NCBI GenBank assembly: GCA_963921935.1
Contig: OY998181.1
Coordinates: forward strand, 118,316,957-118,380,956
Direction: 5' to 3'
Length of the DNA stretch: 64,000 nucleotides
Source: Galeruca laticollis
Lineage: Eukaryota > Arthropoda > Insecta > Coleoptera > Chrysomelidae
The notes under the pieces are model-generated. The model saw nothing but the letters and a program-made list of their open reading frames with translations, was not told the DNA's origin and ran no database searches. The position numbers and the translations under genes are program-made. Below are positions 11,079 to 21,180 of this stretch, piece after piece. Position 1 is the stretch's first letter; each line of letters begins with the position of its first letter.

Positions 11079-11640
11079 CTGCAATGTACAAAACATTAGA
11101 AAACTAATTAAATTGCGAAAAATTTGAAAATTCTGGAAAAGTATATATACTGAATGACAAAAAATGCATCACTCCATAAAACACAATTTATGAACACATA
11201 ATTTTGCGAACGTACTTAATGCGACATCAACAACAAGCGTTCAATGTTTGTACAAACAAAAATCAACTCAAGCCAAGAACATTTACTGTGTTGTTCCTCC
11301 ATTTAGTTCAATGCATTTCGCTATAGTTTATTTACGATAAAAAGACGATGATGTCATTTTTAGTTACTTTCCTGCTTATCAGAATAAATATTAATTTACC
11401 AACCGTGAATACAATTTATCGTCAACAGCCATGGCAATTTACAGCTAACGGGTTGGCAAAACTTCAAGACGTTATCAAATCAACTGGAAAAATTCTCCAG
11501 TTTGTTTTGACGTTTATTGACATTCGATCATCGTCTAATATTTAAAAGTTTTTTTGGTGCTTTTAAATTCATTGCTTCTTTAAGATTAAAAAACAGTTAT
11601 TTTCATAACTAATTATTTAGGCAAATCTGCAGTGTGTGGT
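11079..11640. other. Intronic spacer ahead of a decayed transposon
   Basis: AT-rich, non-coding. The left end of the neighbouring IS630/Tc1-type element should lie here, but I could not pair terminal inverted repeats with the right side. Confidence 0.3.
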
Positions 11641-12815
11641 TAATAAAATGCCAAAGCAGCTGAACAGAAAATGTCAAGAGATGGTAACATCTTTGTTGAG
11701 CTATTTTGAACGAGAATGCCGAAATAGATGCCCGCTTCTCCCGCTTACTGCTGTAAGAAACGTAAGTAATAGTATTCGCTATTTGTATTCATCTTTATTA
11801 ATATTATTGTTACATATTTAAATGTAAATGATTAAATGTTTTTAATGTTAGGTTAGGTTAATTAAACTTGATAATATATTATTCCTTCATAAATTGAAGT
11901 AATTATATTGTAGAGAGTTGCAGAACCTTTACAACTTAGCGTTACCACTGTTAACCGTATTGCCGTCAAGCATAATAGAGGTGAACAGCCTAAAAGCCCA
12001 CCTAAAAAGAGACAACGCATAAAACCTACTGTTGAAATTGATAACTTTGATCAAAATGCTTTCCGGAATGTTATATACGAAATGTATGGAGACAGTGAGT
12101 ATATTGAATTTACTGTTTTATTTTATTCACAATCTTTTTTCAGAGGAATACATAACCTTGAAAACTTTAAGTGACAAACTCCAGGAGCGTGAACTCTTTA
12201 ATGGTTGTTTAACAATTGTAATGGATAATACAAGTTATCACAGTACAGTGATCAATAAAGTACCAACAACAGCTACCAAAAAGGCTGATATACAGAACTG
12301 GTTGATACAAAATGATATTCCTTTTGAAAATACTTTCCTTAAAACCCAATTATAGAATTTAGTACAACGGTAAGTTGATATAAACATTTTTCAATATATT
12401 ATGGTAATACTTAGATAACTTATTTTGTTTAAATATATGCATTTTTGTAGGAATAAACCAACAACAGTATATGAAGCTGACATATTATCTGAAAAATATG
12501 GTCACAAAGTGCTTCGACTTCCCCCTTACCACTGTATGTTCAACCCAATTGAACATATTTGGGGCATAGTTAAAAGTTTATAGAGATCATGTGTGAACTG
12601 ATGGTTCTTCAACAGAACAAGCAATAGGTGTATGGAAAAAGTCTTTAGAAAAAGTGACTCATGATATTTGGTCAAAGACAGTAGAGCACACTGAAAAAAT
12701 TATACAAGATGGGTGGGATAGAGAAGTAGTATTTGATAGACAGGATGTGCCTCCACTTATTATTAATTTTGACAGTGACGATGAAGATATTGATGATTTT
12801 GTAGTGGAGTAGTGG
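11626..12815 (+). pseudogene. IS630/Tc1-type (DDE_3-like) transposase, internally deleted copy
   Basis: Spliced fragments resemble the transposase at 34161-35991. They are an N-terminal helix-turn-helix part ('MPKQLNRKCQEMVTSLLSYF', 11648 on), 'RVAEPLQLSVTTVNRIAVKH' after an intron-like gap (from about 11912), 'CLTIVMDNTSYHS' with the second catalytic D (about 12207-12245), and 'PPYHCMFNPIEHIW' with the final E (about 12522-12560). The carboxyl end is acidic and stops at 12810-12812. The stretch that should hold the first catalytic D is absent: sequence jumps from 'TLKTLSDKLQERE' directly to the second D block. The copy therefore cannot be active. I found no convincing terminal repeats. Confidence 0.75.
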
Positions 12816-12829
12816 AAATCTTGTGTTTT

Positions 12830-13670
12830 ATTTTTTGTATATTTTTATCCAATTTGCTTTATTTCCACCTTTTCAAAATCACTAATAACTATTATTAAAT
12901 TAATTAGGTACAGTTATTTTATAATACACAAATTAAAACAACGACCACAGTATCTCTACATAAATAATACTGATAAAATGGGATATTTTTTATTTTTATA
13001 TCATGTAACAAAATTTTATTTTGTGTATGTGTATATTTTTCTTTTCCATTCTATTTTTATTATGATAAATATAATAGATATTGTATAAACGACGAATATT
13101 TAATTTTGCATGATTGTATTGATTCCTTTTAGTGTAAACCCTTGCAGTGCTCTTGAAGATGGTTCTATAGAGCATAGAATAAGGTATAAGGACCTACAGT
13201 TCGTCATTTAACCCTCTTCTATGTAAAATAATTAAATGTTAATTCGGATATAAAATGATTGGTTACTGTTTCTTGTATCTTATCCATAGTTTTTCATGAA
13301 TAAATATTTATATTAAATTAATCAAGCCTATCATACAAGCCTTTTATTTTTAAATACATATTTACGCTTTACGCCCTACGAGACACGGAACAATGAAAAA
13401 GAAGTACTGTCAATCTAGCATCAGATTGACTTTTCTAGTTTTCGTTAAGTAAAGGAAAAAACTACAGCTTGTCAACATCACAATATTTTGTTTTGCAACG
13501 TCATCGTCTTTTTATCGTGAATAAACTATACACGTCTGGGCATGCGTTGAATGAATTGCCTCTTGAGGGATTTCATCTTAAACTGTTTCTACGGCATCGC
13601 GTAGATGTGCTAAATTCATTGGGTGGTTCCATAGTGAACCTATCACATCCCCAACGTGCCCTATAGGCGA
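12830..13670. other. Intergenic repeat-poor stretch
   Basis: No gene recognised. A short open frame at 13469-13666 has no identifiable family. The sequence next to 13672 is the start of a 52-bp segment also found at 19128. Confidence 0.35.
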
Positions 13671-13671
13671 T

Positions 13672-13723
13672 GGGGTAAACCAATACTTTTCTCGCATATT
13701 AGATAGGTTGGGCGGAAAAGTAA
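13672..13723. repeat. 52-bp dispersed repeat, copy 1
   Basis: GGGGTAAACCAATACTTTTC begins a 52-bp stretch that recurs, same orientation, at 19128-19178 with only a few differences. Here it abuts the broken end of a Penelope-like RT fragment. Its identity is unknown. Confidence 0.8.
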
Positions 13724-13726
13724 AAT

Positions 13727-13863
13727 GTTTGCCAAAGTTGGTGATATAGGGCTTCCAATTAGTAAACCTTCATTTTGAATATATATCTTATTGTCAAAAG
13801 TGAAATAATTCTGATCAATACATACATCAAATAAATTAAGAATATCTGATATTATTCCTGGAT
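13727..13863 (-). repeat. Penelope-like RT segment, duplicated copy 1
   Basis: About 137 bp nearly identical to 14442-14583, in the same orientation. It encodes the 'DQNYFTFDNKIYIQNEG' block. Copy 2 lies about 715 bp away. Confidence 0.8.
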
Positions 13864-14441
13864 TACTAAGAGAAATTGTTGTATTTATAGCTAAAGATAT
13901 TATCTTTGAAATAATGTTACCTGCATATGTGATGGTTTTATAATTTTTTATTTCATTAGTTGGTTCAGGAAATATTAGTTGTAATGCCACTTTTATTCTT
14001 TTTTATTGATTAATTTATCATATGTAATAGATAACCGTTAGATGTTGCTATTTATTTAATTGTATTAATTTCTCCATTAAAATCACATTTGTTTATAGGA
14101 ACTGCAAAAGCTCTATGTATCATTGAATTATATGCTGCTAATTTATGTGACATAGGATGATTTGAATTATATGGAATAGTTACATTAGTGTGAATTGGTT
14201 TTCTGTAAATTGAATAATCAAGTACAGTATTACCTTTTTGAATTCTTACATCAAGAAAATTGTAACTTGTAATGTAACTTTAATTTTTGGGTGTAAATTA
14301 TTAATATGGTTGAAAAATACTTCTAATTGTTGTTCATTACCTATAAAACTAACTAATTTGTCGTCTACATATCTATTTCAAAATAAAACATTTTTAGAAA
14401 TATTACTTTCAAAGATTTTTCTTTCTAAACTGTCCATAAAA

Positions 14442-14583
14442 ATGTTTGCCAAAATTGGTGATATAAGCCTTCCCATTGGTAAACCTTCGTTTTGAATATA
14501 TATCTTATTGTCAAAAGTGAAATAATTCTGATTAATGCATACATCAAATAAATTAAGTATATCTGATATTATTCCTGGATTAA
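14442..14583 (-). repeat. Penelope-like RT segment, duplicated copy 2
   Basis: Partner of 13727-13863. In this copy the normally invariant 'MGSP' reads 'MGRL', so it is also damaged. Confidence 0.8.
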
Positions 14584-15861
14584 TATTTTTATCTTCTAGT
14601 AATTTTGTGTTAGGCATTCTTTATGAGTAATTTTAGTGAACACATTGGTAACATTAAATGAAATGAGTTTAGAGTTATCTTGCAACTTGAATGCTTTTAA
14701 TTTTTTGATTAGTTCTATTTAATTTTTAATTGAGTATTTATATGTATATCCGTAACTATTAAGTATATTGCTAAGTTTTTTTGCTAATATATTATTAGGA
14801 GCATTAACATAAGAAACTACAGGCCTAATTGGTTTCGTTATGTTGTGTAATTTAACAGTTCCATATAATTGTGGAAAATGAGGATTTTTTATTTATGATA
14901 GACTTCTTTTCGTAATCACTTAAAAAGATAATTTGAGTTATTAACAATATCTCTTACACTATTAGAAAACTTTTTTGTTGAATCTGCTCTAAGAACTTGT
15001 ATATCGCTAGATTCTATAACGTTATATATTTTTGAATTATAATCTTAAGTTGTAAATATGACTGTGGCGTTACCCTTGTCAGATTTAGTAATTGTTGGGT
15101 TATTATTTTCTACTTTCTTTTTGATTGAATTTTAAACTGTAATGTAATTTTTTGTTTGACGTTTAACCTTTGACAGTTCAATATTTTTTATTAAACTGGC
15201 AATTTTTAATTTCTCATAAAGAAAACTATTTGAATTGAATTTTAAAGCTATTTCTGATTCTGTAGCTAATATTTGTTTAATATTATTCGTACATTTTGGT
15301 GGTATGCTAAGATCATTGACAACAAGTATGGACAAACCACCACAAATATGCGATACATCCTGCTAATTGTGAGAAGCTTCTATGCGGAACTTTATAAGAA
15401 AACCACAACAACAGAAATTGGAGTAGGCATTCCCGTAATACAAAACCAGGGATCAGAAGACATCCCGGAAATCACTCAAGACGAAATAAACAACTGCTTA
15501 AAAGACATTAAAAAACAATAAATCACCAGATGACGAAATTAGCACCGAAAATATAAAACTAGGTGGATCAGCACTTCTAAAAATACTGTGTAAGCTATAC
15601 AACGCTTGTTTAAGAAACTCCATAACACCTGATCAATGAAGTAAGTCCATCATAATACTTTTACACAAGAAAGGAGATATAGCCCAAATAGAAATCTACA
15701 GACCAATTAGCCTGCTATCGCAGATATATGAGCTGTTTATGAGAATAATTACCAAAAGGCTGAGAGCCTAACTCGATCTTTATCAACCTATGGAGCTGGC
15801 AGGATTTCGTAAGAGCTATGGCACAAATGATCATAACAAGAATAAATGAATTTGTAAAGAC

Positions 15862-16143
15862 GTATGTAATATTTTTTATTAAATTCAGCCAAGCGCATTC
15901 GACATTACGTCATCATCAGGGCTTTCGTCAATCGGTCCAGAGACGTATTAAAATTGTGAACAAACAACAAATTACAAACATTCACACATATATCAAATTA
16001 AAAATGACACTACACAAACCATGTCGACATAAAACAAGAGTGTGTACACTCCATATTTTGATTTACAAATGATCATCTTCATATAATTAAAATCCCCTTT
16101 GAAAAATGCATAGAGTATAATAAACCGTAAGTTCTCATTTTTG
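15862..16143 (-). mobile_element. ~280-bp insertion inside the RTE ORF, probably Penelope-derived
   Basis: The RTE frame is interrupted between 'FVKTY' and 'FVDYEKAF' by non-coding DNA. On the minus strand it contains a CTGATGA...GAA core resembling a hammerhead ribozyme, a feature known from Penelope-like element terminal repeats. The origin is an inference. Confidence 0.5.
15893..15921 (-). ncRNA. Hammerhead-ribozyme-like core (degenerate)
   Basis: On the minus strand CCCTGATGATGACGTAATGT is followed by CGAATGCGC. CTGATGA is the conserved core, GAC.GTAAT.GTC can form a short stem II, and GAA matches the second core box except that its last A is T. A clean stem III and cleavage triplet could not be placed, so activity is doubtful. 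Confidence 0.35.
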
Positions 16144-16717
16144 TAGACTATGAAAAAGCTTTTGACACAATAGACCACCATAATATGCTTAGTGTCCTGG
16201 CTGATTGTAGAGTCGACCATTGCTACATCGACATCATTAAGCAATTATACAAGAACGCAAATGCTGTCATTAGACTTCATGAAGATACTCCTAGCTTCCA
16301 AATAGAGAGAGGTGTGCGGCAGAGGGATGTCATCTCCCCCAAATTGTTTACCAACCTTTTAGAGTACATGTTCAAACGCACACACATCGAGAACCTCGGC
16401 ATCAACATTAATGGTGAAAAACTTAGTCACCTTCGCTTTGCCGATGATCTGATATTAATTACAAATGATCTCTAAGAAGCGCTAGAAATGATGAGCGAGC
16501 TGACCTAGCATCCAGAGAGGTTGGGCTGAAAATAAATATAGGCAAAACAAAGTTCATGACAAATCTAGTTGCCAGTGAAAACCTAACAGTGAAGAACTTA
16601 AATATTGAGCAAGTATACTCCTACAAATACTAAGGCCACGAGATTCGATTTGGAAGGGATAATCAAACCTGCGAAATTGGCTGATGAATAGGTCTCACTT
16701 GGGCAGCCTTTGGAAGA

Positions 16718-17203
16718 TTGAGCTACATTTTAAGATCTGATATTTCCATGTGTGTTAAGAAGAAAGTCTTCGCCCAATCTATTTTACCAGTACTAACCTA
16801 CGGAGCCGAAACACTGACTCTAACAAAGAACACCTCGAACAAAATAAGAGTGCAAAGAAGCATGGACAGAATAATTTTAGGCTTATCTCTGAGATATAGA
16901 GTTCCAAACATAGAGGTGAGAAGTAGAAGTGGAGTAACAGAAGCCATCACAAGAATATCGACTCTAAAATGGAACTGGGCGGGTCATCTAGCCAGAATAA
17001 ACGACGGCAGATGGACTAGAAAAATAACTGAATGGAGACCGCGAGACCACGTTTTCCGCAGCAGAGGCAGACCCCCCACTCGTTGGTCTCGTTGGTCAGA
17101 TGATCAGAAGCGCATCCAAACCAACTGGTTAAATGCAGCACAGGATAGGGGGAGATGGAAATCTTTACGAGATACTTATGTCCAGCAGTGGACGAAAATA
17201 TAG
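16718..17203 (+). pseudogene. RTE-like ORF C-terminal domain
   Basis: A continuous 161-codon frame forms the end of the RTE reverse transcriptase polyprotein. It contains 'LPVLTYGAETLTLTK', 'RSMDRIILGLSLRYRV', 'WAGHLARINDGRW' and the basic 'RGRPPTRWSRW' segment shared by RTE and related LINE ORFs. The upstream polymerase is split into other frames (stops near 16474 and 16690), so this is not an independent gene. The methionine at 16718 is incidental. Confidence 0.85.
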
Positions 17204-17235
17204 CTGTGTGATGATGATGATGATGATGAGGCATC

Positions 17236-17411
17236 GAATGAAATGTAACTTCTGTCATTCTGACAATGATATTTAATATTGATACAATTGTCAAATTTCT
17301 TAGACTTTTTAACATTTTTTCAATATATTGTGGAATTATCTAGAAACAGTAAGTTTCATTTAAAACAGTAATATGAGTAGATTCCACAAAGTAAGGGTCG
17401 AGACAGTTAAT
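17236..17411 (+). repeat. MITE-like repeat, copy 1
   Basis: About 176 bp starting GAATGAAATGTAACTTCTG and ending GGTCGAGACAGTTAA. Related copies occur at 19747-19922 and as a foldback at 47955-48236. It directly follows the RTE tail. Confidence 0.75.
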
Positions 17412-18285
17412 TACGTTCATAGACGCTTAAATTCAAGAAAATCGTGGTTAAGATGCCAACTTTGTTATAAACGGTCACATGCCGAATATGCAGGGTTGTC
17501 TAAAACAAAAAATATTCACTTGTGAACTATGCACAAACTAAGCTATTTGTTTTTTTGCTCATTTCCATTGTTTATGTCTATGCGTTTGCCCGCACCTGAC
17601 TGGTAAGATGACTTTTGGTAGAAATGTATGTTAATAGTTACTAGCATAAAAGTTTTGATATACGAATATTTAGGGTTTTTGCTGCATTTCTTATTAGAAA
17701 ACAAGCTAGGTCTTCCAAAAAAAGTATTTAAATGATGTAGCTGCATTTGACTCAGCTATATTGTAATAAAACTAAGTATATCATCTTGCCCGCCATTCCC
17801 CTAAGTTATGATGATAATAATTCGAAGAAATTGAAAAATAAAGGGTGATGCTTTATTTTAGTTATTCAGAATATAGAGTATGCCAAGCGTCTATGAAATG
17901 AACATACGACTAATTAAGTCTGATTGAGAGATGAAGGGAGGCTAGTAACTGTCTTCATTTTTGATGTTTTTTAAGTTGGTTTTTGGGTTTATCAGAAAGT
18001 CGGGCCCTGATATAGGATACGTTTCCTCTACAGAGTGAAATCTTTTCGTGGGGAGCTGTCTGAGTGTGGTTGGTATGAGAGTAGTTGGTGATGATAGTAA
18101 ATGAATCGTTAGAGTGAATCGCGGAGAAACAGGATTGAGATTGAAATTAGATGAAATTTTTTCGGTGTGGGTTAAACAATATTGAGTAGAGAGTGGGTGG
18201 GTACATCCTCGGCTGTATTATTCCCTGCTAACGGCCATTCGGCTGACAAACGTGTCTACGAGGTTACAGGACGGGTTAAGGGGAT
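17412..18285. other. Non-coding spacer before the satellite array
   Basis: No coding signal. The 17930-18285 part is less AT-rich and leads without a break into the tandem array. Confidence 0.35.
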
Positions 18286-18987
18286 GTATCGTGCTAACAA
18301 ACCGAAATTTCTCCAAAAATCAAAAAGTTAGTATATCTGGAATTATAGGACCCGCTGTACTCGCTCTAATCAACTGAAAATCAATAGGGTATATCTCTGA
18401 GATACCTTGAACAATATTCAATCATGAAATTGATGAATCGTATACTCTTTGGAGGCAGTATCGTGCTAACAAACTGAAATTTCTCAAAAAATGACAAAAT
18501 TTACTTCAAGTACCAGAGCACCCGTTGTACTGGCTTTAGTGAGCTGAATATCAATAAAGTTCAACTTTGAGACGCTCTGAATAATATCCAATCATAAAAT
18601 TGGTTACTTGTATATACTCCGGAGGCTGTATCGTGCTAAAAAACTAAAACTTCTCCAAAAATGACAAAAATATCGTACTTAAAGTACTGTAGCACCTGTT
18701 GTATTGGCTCTGGTGAGCTGAAAATCAATAGGGTTCATCAGTCTGATGTCCTGAATAATATTCAATCATAAAATTGGTGACTTGTTGAACTCCGGAGGCT
18801 GTATCGTGCTAACAAACTGAAATTTCTCAAAAAATGACAAAATGTCGTACTTCAAGTACCATAGCACCCGTTGTACTGGCTCTGGTGAACTGAAAATCAA
18901 TAGGGTTCATCTGTGACATGTCCTTAACAATATTCAATCATAAAATTGCTGACTTATTGCACTCCGGAGGCTGTATCGTGCTAACAA
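18286..18987 (+). repeat. ~172-bp tandem satellite, four monomers plus a start
   Basis: The string GTATCGTGCTAA recurs at 18286, 18458, 18628, 18801 and 18973, giving periods of 172, 170, 173 and 172 bp. Each monomer has the same internal landmarks (CTGAAATTTCTC, CACCCGTTGTACTGGCTCT, AATAATATTCAATCATAAAATTG). The last monomer is cut off after about 15 bp at the AAGACATGTAAGG junction. Monomers differ by a modest number of substitutions. Confidence 0.9.
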
Positions 18988-19127
18988 GACATGTAAGGAA
19001 AAGTGGCCGACGACAACGACGACGACATACATACAGGATTTTTTTTCTGAAAACCGTTTTTTCGTGTTATTGTCGATGGAAAACGTAAAAATAACTCAAA
19101 AAAAATTTCAAAATTCCAACTTTTTTT

Positions 19128-19178
19128 GGGGTAAACCAATACTTTTCTCGCATATAGAAAGGTTGGGCGGAAAAGTAA
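19128..19178. repeat. 52-bp dispersed repeat, copy 2
   Basis: Same sequence as 13672-13723 in the same orientation, embedded here just after the satellite array and before a Dscam exon. Confidence 0.8.
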
Positions 19179-19251
19179 TTATTGTGACTGTAGAATAATG
19201 AAAGTATATCAAATGATATTTCCATTTTCTTTGAGTAGATTCTGTACTTAC

Positions 19252-19399
19252 TATGTTTGTGTTTCATATCTAATTGATTGGAAGACTCAGTTCGACTGGA
19301 CGTTAGTTGATCTTGATCGGATTCGCTATCGTCACTATCCACGTCAGTTTTTCTATTGGCACGCCTTCGGCCGTGCCCTTTTGTACTTTGAAATTTTTG
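19252..19399 (-). CDS. Dscam: Dscam-family receptor, cytoplasmic exon 'SDDSESDQDQLTSSRTESSN'
   Basis: A 148-bp minus-strand exon between a TTTTCAG acceptor (next to 19399) and a GTAAGTA donor (before 19252). It starts in phase 0, as required by the end of exon 27214-27389, and ends in phase 1, as required by exon 10988-11078. The peptide begins QKFQSTKGHGRRRANRKTD and continues VDSDDSESDQDQLTSSRTES and SNQLDMKHKH. The acidic 'DSESD.DQLTSSRTESSNQLD' segment is a hallmark of insect Dscam cytoplasmic tails. A basic cluster precedes an acidic, serine-rich one, so this is an unstructured signalling region with possible CK2-type phosphosites (inference). Confidence 0.92.
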
Positions 19400-19447
19400 C
19401 TGAAAACAAAAAATGTATCTATGGATATGACGGATTATTGAAAATAA

Positions 19448-19700
19448 AAGTAACCTAACTTGTGATTGGCTTAATATATGTTTATAGAAAAAAGAAGAAG
19501 ATGTGATATTACAAATATTGAAGCTTAGATATTATTAGCCCTATGGTGATATCCTGGATATCATTTTTCCAATTAAGATCAGTATAACTGTGCAATGATA
19601 TAGAAAACCAGGAAAACTATATCTGCTGATCTTTACAATTATCACATCTTCTTCTTTTTTCTATAAACATATATTAAGCCAATCACAAGTTAGGTTACTT
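19448..19700. repeat. Foldback element with perfect 61-bp arms
   Basis: Positions 19448-19508 are the exact reverse complement of 19640-19700 by eye, separated by a 131-bp loop. The arms begin AAGTAACCTAACTTGTGATT. No coding capacity is present. No clear target-site duplication was found. Confidence 0.9.
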
Positions 19701-19746
19701 CTTGGTCTAGCCAAAAAAATATAACTACTAAACATCAGGTAGGCAT

Positions 19747-19922
19747 AAAATGAAATGTAACTTCTGTCATTCTGACGATGATATTGATTTATCGAAACAA
19801 TTGTCAATTTCTTAGAATTTTCAATAACTTGTATTATATTGTGGAATTAACTAGAGACCTTGAGTTTCATTTAAAAACACTAATATGAGCATATTCCACG
19901 AAGTAAGGGTCGAGACAGTCAA
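19747..19922 (+). repeat. MITE-like repeat, copy 2
   Basis: About 176 bp, starting AAAATGAAATGTAACTTCTG and ending GGTCGAGACAGTCAA. It matches copy 1 with scattered differences, including in the middle (ATTGATTTATCGAAACAATT). Confidence 0.75.
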
Positions 19923-21000
19923 TTTCAATAACTTTACCTTTTGAATAGAACTGATATTCGCATGACTTATGACTAGGCTATCCCTGTAGAGCAGCTGAGC
20001 AATATGATTTCAAATATATTCGTCAATGTCTGTTGATTTCTTAATTTTTTGTTTTTATGTCATTAGAAATACTTTGAAGCAGCTTATACTTCCCGTACCA
20101 TGGATGATACTCCCCCATTTTCTATATAGGCAAATAATCTTATGGGAAAAAATAAGAATATTGGGCTAATAAATCGAAATGACAAATTCTCAATCTTTCT
20201 ATTGCAGTGAGTATGTATTACAGCCCCTGCACAATAGCTGGAAAATGTCGCGCGGCCTGTTAGCTCCAATCAGTTCGCACTTCACAAAATCAAAGCGGCT
20301 AATCGATCGCGGTCGTGGAGGAAAAATAGTTAGTCTGTGGCTGTAAAATGACTGCCGAGCAAGCTTTTTTATGTCGTATCTCAGTAGGCAAAAAGGAATA
20401 GAAAGGCAAAAAGAAGGTATTGGCGCTCCGCCATGAAAGTATGTTCAAACTTTTCCATTAAAAATTGAGGTTGAATGACGAGAGGTATTTGAATCACTAA
20501 TAGATATACTAATTGAGTCGATTAGAGGGCAGGATAAATCCATGAAAAGAAGTATGAGTTGAGAGGAAAAAGTTTTTGACACATTATGGTAAGAGAAGAT
20601 CATTAACATTAACTTTCTAATATTTATTAAAATAATTATCATTTTACTCACTATACTTCAGAGCAACAGAAATAATAAAAGCACAGTAAGTTATATCTGG
20701 TGACGATAGCTCTGAGTTTGGTGATAACACTGACACTAAAGTTCGGGATAGATCTTGAATATTTGGTACTTAAACCAGTCATGCAGGATTTGGGTTTAGA
20801 AACTTTTTTCACTCTTAATGGAAGCAAAAACAGTCGTTCACGGTCTGCTTGATTATTGTTGTTTATATCGCTAGAGGAATCCCATAAATAACCTTTATAC
20901 GAGTATACGAAAAGAATATGAATCGAAGGTCTATCTCGAGAACGGATTACTATTATTATTATCAAAAATGATGACGTTTCGACTACTGGACAACTATACT
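19923..21000. other. Intronic sequence, no confirmed gene
   Basis: A 104-codon minus frame at 20651-20965 is open but shows no splice context compatible with the Dscam phases and no family that I recognise. The rest is AT-rich non-coding DNA. Confidence 0.35.
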
Positions 21001-21180
21001 GGCCGCTGTCCCACTAGCGCGCACTCATCCATTTCAATGTATGTAGCCGGCCGCAAGCTGTCGCGAATGTTTGGCCGTCGCGGGCATTAAAAGTCCTGTG
21101 CGCGGGATACATTTAAAGACAATGTAACTAATTGGCCGTAGCGACCAGGTCCGACGACTTGGCCGCTAGTGTGCGGCGGC
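21001..21180. mobile_element. GC-rich 180-bp MITE-like element
   Basis: A sharp GC-rich island in AT-rich DNA. The ends GGCCGCTGTCCCACTAGCGC and (reverse complement of the right end) GCCGCCGCACACTAGCGGCC are imperfect inverted repeats. Internal GGCCG(T/C) motifs recur. It has no coding capacity. The transposon family is not identified. Confidence 0.5.

Larger units (their letters stand above)
13724..15340 (-). mobile_element. Penelope-like element, two overlapping partial copies
   Basis: Minus-strand RT of Penelope type. The distinctive string 'NQNYFTFDNKIYIQNEG' followed by 'MGRLISPILANIFM' (about 14445-14535) corresponds to the F.F....Y.Q..G..MG.P.SP signature of Penelope-like RT. It is followed by the active-site box 'NRYVDDKLV' near 14360-14380. 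The same RT segment occurs a second time at 13727-13863, truncated beside the 52-bp repeat, so the locus is a tandem partial dimer, an arrangement known for this class. Upstream frames on the minus strand run to about 15335. Many stops interrupt the frame, and a GIY-YIG endonuclease is not visible. Confidence 0.75.
15340..17232 (+). mobile_element. RTE-like LINE, 3' part, with GAT repeat tail
   Basis: The plus-strand RT fragments carry RTE-type wording: 'VIQNQGSEDIPEITQDEI' (about 15435), 'LLHKKGDIAQIEIYRPISLL' (about 15660), 'VDYEKAFDTIDHHN' (about 16146), 'RGVRQRDVISPKLF' (about 16310), 'LRFADDLILI' (about 16430, the catalytic FADD box) and a C-terminal 'LKWNWAGHLARINDGRWTRK' domain ending at 17203. 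A (GAT)n run at 17209-17228 right after the stop is the microsatellite-like tail typical of RTE elements. The frame is broken by several stops and by an insertion at about 15862-16143. Confidence 0.85.

Noticed and set aside
13469..13666. 65-codon plus frame considered as a small gene
   Set aside because: No similarity recognised, and it ends at the 52-bp dispersed repeat; not supportable as a gene.
17016..17315. Minus frame with a run of histidines
   Set aside because: The His run is the reverse reading of the (GAT)n tail of the RTE element; the frame is a shadow of the RTE ORF.
20651..20965. 104-codon minus-strand frame ('WDSSSDINNNNQADRERLF') considered as a further Dscam cytoplasmic exon
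   Set aside because: An acceptor at 20867-20868 would require phase 0 input, which gives an early stop. Exons 27214-27389 and 19252-19399 already join in phase without it, and I recognise no Dscam motif.
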